A stretch of DNA of 7,787 bases from Nonlabens sp. Lineage in GTDB: Bacteria; Bacteroidota; Bacteroidia; Flavobacteriales; Flavobacteriaceae. The position numbers were made by a program, and so were the translations under genes. The notes under the pieces are model-generated. The model was not told the DNA's origin. It ran no database searches and saw only the letters and a list, made by a program, of their open reading frames with translations. Below are positions 6,463 to 7,787 of the stretch, one piece after another (the first letter of the stretch is position 1; every line of letters starts with the position of its first letter). Where the stretch lies: positions 6,879 to 14,665 of the forward strand of contig JANQTO010000298.1 in assembly GCA_030731685.1 (NCBI GenBank). The letters run 5' to 3'.

Positions 6463-7181
6463 GAATCAAACAACTGTTTCAATATAGCCAGCGATGTGGG
6501 CTTTTTAAAGGTGTGCAAATGTATCTGAAAATAATCTACTACCAAATTTAATAGTGAACTACGCTGTTCCCTACTCATTTTGATGTCATTTACCTTATCA
6601 AAATTTGTACCTAAGAATGATTTTAATAAAGAACTTTCCACATCGCTTGCGTGGTGTGAAAGCATACCGTCATTATCAAATGTGCCATGTAATAAATTGA
6701 AATAAGGCTCTTCCATACTGCCTGCATCTGGTTGAAATCCTAGAAAACCTGTTAAGTCCAATAATACTTTAATAGAAAAATTTGCAACATTGTTTTCTTG
6801 ATCTAATAACTGGAACGCCGCCTGCAAATAGTCGTACAAATCCTCGTCGGGTTGTTGCTCTACTAGTAATTGGGTAAGCAGTTCTGAAAAGAATAATACA
6901 ATACTGGATTTAACAACATCACTATCGATACTAGTATATACAGGAGATACTCTTGCTTCTTTGATGTATTCAAGTGTTCCCTTGCCTTTAAATTGAGTCA
7001 CGATATCCAATTGCGTGAGCGGCTGAAAAAATGAAATACGTAAAGCTCCTTTACGGGATTTGCGTACACCTTTAATCATAAATGATTGGGTTCCAAGGTT
7101 ACGAGTGTAAAGTCTCACAATTAAATCTGAATCGCCATATTTCAAAGCGCTCAGTACGATTGCAGGTGTAGAGACGAGCAT
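6459..7181 (-). CDS. recO: DNA repair protein RecO
   Basis: This 240-residue protein has an N-terminal OB-fold domain (about 1-80) with the family's opening MLVSTPAIVLSALKYGDSD and GVRKSRKG, followed by the helical RecO C-terminal domain (LLDLTGFLGFQP; ending IHLHTFKKPTSLAILKQLF). RecO binds single-stranded DNA and, with RecR, loads RecA on SSB-coated DNA in RecF-pathway recombination repair in the cytoplasm. The zinc-binding cysteines seen in some RecO proteins are absent here. I chose the ATG at 7179-7181: the frame could open four codons earlier at TTG (7191-7193), but that would overlap the upstream gene, and family proteins begin at this Met. The upstream stop and this ATG form TAG-C-ATG, a 1-nt gap, and the recO stop overlaps the receptor ATG. 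The three genes are thus probably one translationally coupled transcript. Confidence 0.92.
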   Translation of the reverse strand: MLVSTPAIVLSALKYGDSDLIVRLYTRNLGTQSFMIKGVRKSRKGALRISFFQPLTQLDIVTQFKGKGTLEYIKEARVSPVYTSIDSDVVKSSIVLFFSELLTQLLVEQQPDEDLYDYLQAAFQLLDQENNVANFSIKVLLDLTGFLGFQPDAGSMEEPYFNLLHGTFDNDGMLSHHASDVESSLLKSFLGTNFDKVNDIKMSREQRSSLLNLVVDYFQIHLHTFKKPTSLAILKQLFDS

Positions 7182-7182
7182 G

Positions 7183-7787
7183 CTATCTAACAATCATAAG
7201 TTTAGATATCGTGGTATCTATATTATCATTTGTAGAGATAAACAACAAGTAAACACCAGACGCGACCATATTACCGCTGAAACTGCGCGTATCCCATTGA
7301 ATACTACCGCCATTAGATACTTTTTCAAAGACAAGATTTCCTTCTATGTCAGTAATCTTAACCCTTGCACGCTCTGTAAGTCCGTCAATGGTTACGTTGC
7401 CCGTGAAGCCAGGCCGCACAGGATTTGGGTATGCAAATACGTTTTCAAGACTTTCGCGAGGTTTGCTTGCACGAGCACCTCTATAGGAAACTAAACCATT
7501 CTTTGTAGCAAAATAAACGATTCCCGTTGTGTCATCTATGGTGATGTCACGTACTTCATTATCTGGCAGTGGAGAATTGTTTGTGGTAAACTGAAAAATG
7601 GTTTCTCTACCGGTAGGCGAAAGCAATAACGCTCCCGAACCAGCGGTTGCAATCCATTTATTATTATCACCGTCTATTTCAATATCAAGTACGGCTTCAT
7701 CATCTAACAATTCCCTAGGAATACCGCTCGCATCTTCAATAACTATGGAGCGTGCGACCAGGGCATTATCAGTAAACATAGAGGCTG
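7183..7787 (-). CDS. Beta-propeller protein with type IX secretion-like C-terminal domain, probably PorZ-like (5' end outside window)
   Basis: Only the last 200 codons or so are present; the frame stays open through the right edge, so the Met encoded at 7777-7779 need not be the start. The visible part has two propeller-type repeats of the two-component-regulator kind (EAVLDIEIDGDNNKWIATAG; NEVRDITIDDTTGIVYFATK leading to GLVSYRG). A C-terminal beta-sandwich begins at FAYPNPVRPGFTG and contains VKITDIEGNLVFE, WDTRSFSG and VASGVYLLF, ending SKLMIVR. This is the layout of PorZ, the surface component of the type IX secretion system involved in anionic LPS delivery to the sortase. Other propeller proteins with a T9SS type A sorting domain end in a similar way. 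A secreted or surface location is inferred. It is the first visible gene of the run with recO and the receptor. PorZ identity is moderate; the C-terminal domain assignment is strong. Confidence 0.75.
   Translation of the reverse strand, partial: ASMFTDNALVARSIVIEDASGIPRELLDDEAVLDIEIDGDNNKWIATAGSGALLLSPTGRETIFQFTTNNSPLPDNEVRDITIDDTTGIVYFATKNGLVSYRGARASKPRESLENVFAYPNPVRPGFTGNVTIDGLTERARVKITDIEGNLVFEKVSNGGSIQWDTRSFSGNMVASGVYLLFISTNDNIDTTISKLMIVR

Noticed and set aside
7182..7193. Extended recO start at TTG (four extra codons)
   Set aside because: It would overlap the stop of the upstream gene, and the family's N-terminus matches the ATG at 7179-7181.

Overview
The window looks like chromosomal DNA from a marine member of the Flavobacteriia (phylum Bacteroidetes). 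The evidence is moderate GC, almost no Shine-Dalgarno sequences, a TonB-dependent receptor with an N-terminal carboxypeptidase-like domain, a protein ending in a type IX secretion-type C-terminal domain, a Bacteroidetes-style P-II protein, and two copies of the perfect palindrome CGCTTTCGCGAAAGCG. I recall that palindrome as abundant in some marine Flavobacteriia, but I could not check this here.

Left part (1-2124). A decayed pyridine nucleotide-disulfide oxidoreductase (42-555, +) keeps its first 47 codons, including the redox CxxxxC motif, and its C-terminal dimerisation domain. Everything between has been lost, with a frameshift at an 8-base junction that looks like deletion between short direct repeats. 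Two minus-strand genes face it: a multi-spanning membrane protein of the TspO-related 'tryptophan-rich sensory protein' group (569-1402), and a PdeM-type metallophosphoesterase (1456-2124). One palindrome lies in frame inside the membrane protein gene and encodes Ala-Phe-Ala-Lys-Ala.

Middle part (2125-3936). A 210-bp divergent intergenic region carries two matching operator-like elements (CCCC-N10-GGGTTAAT), spaced 53 bp apart. They lie upstream of a classic nitrogen pair: a P-II signalling protein and an AmtB-type ammonium channel, 18 bp apart. In this arrangement P-II senses 2-oxoglutarate and ATP/ADP and gates ammonium uptake by plugging the channel.

Right part (3937-7787). After a 120-bp convergent intergenic region with the second palindrome comes a compact minus-strand operon. 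Its genes, in order of transcription, are the 3' end of a beta-propeller protein with a C-terminal sorting-type domain (PorZ-like, cut by the window edge), recO starting 1 nt after its stop, and a 801-residue TonB-dependent receptor whose ATG overlaps the recO stop (ATGA). The receptor has the FRAP and NPNL boxes of haem/haemoglobin receptors but no histidine between them.

Most of the content is recognisable housekeeping and accessory genes. I saw no CRISPR array, transposase, tRNA or rRNA. The least explained elements are the operator pair, the palindrome family and the deletion-scarred oxidoreductase.
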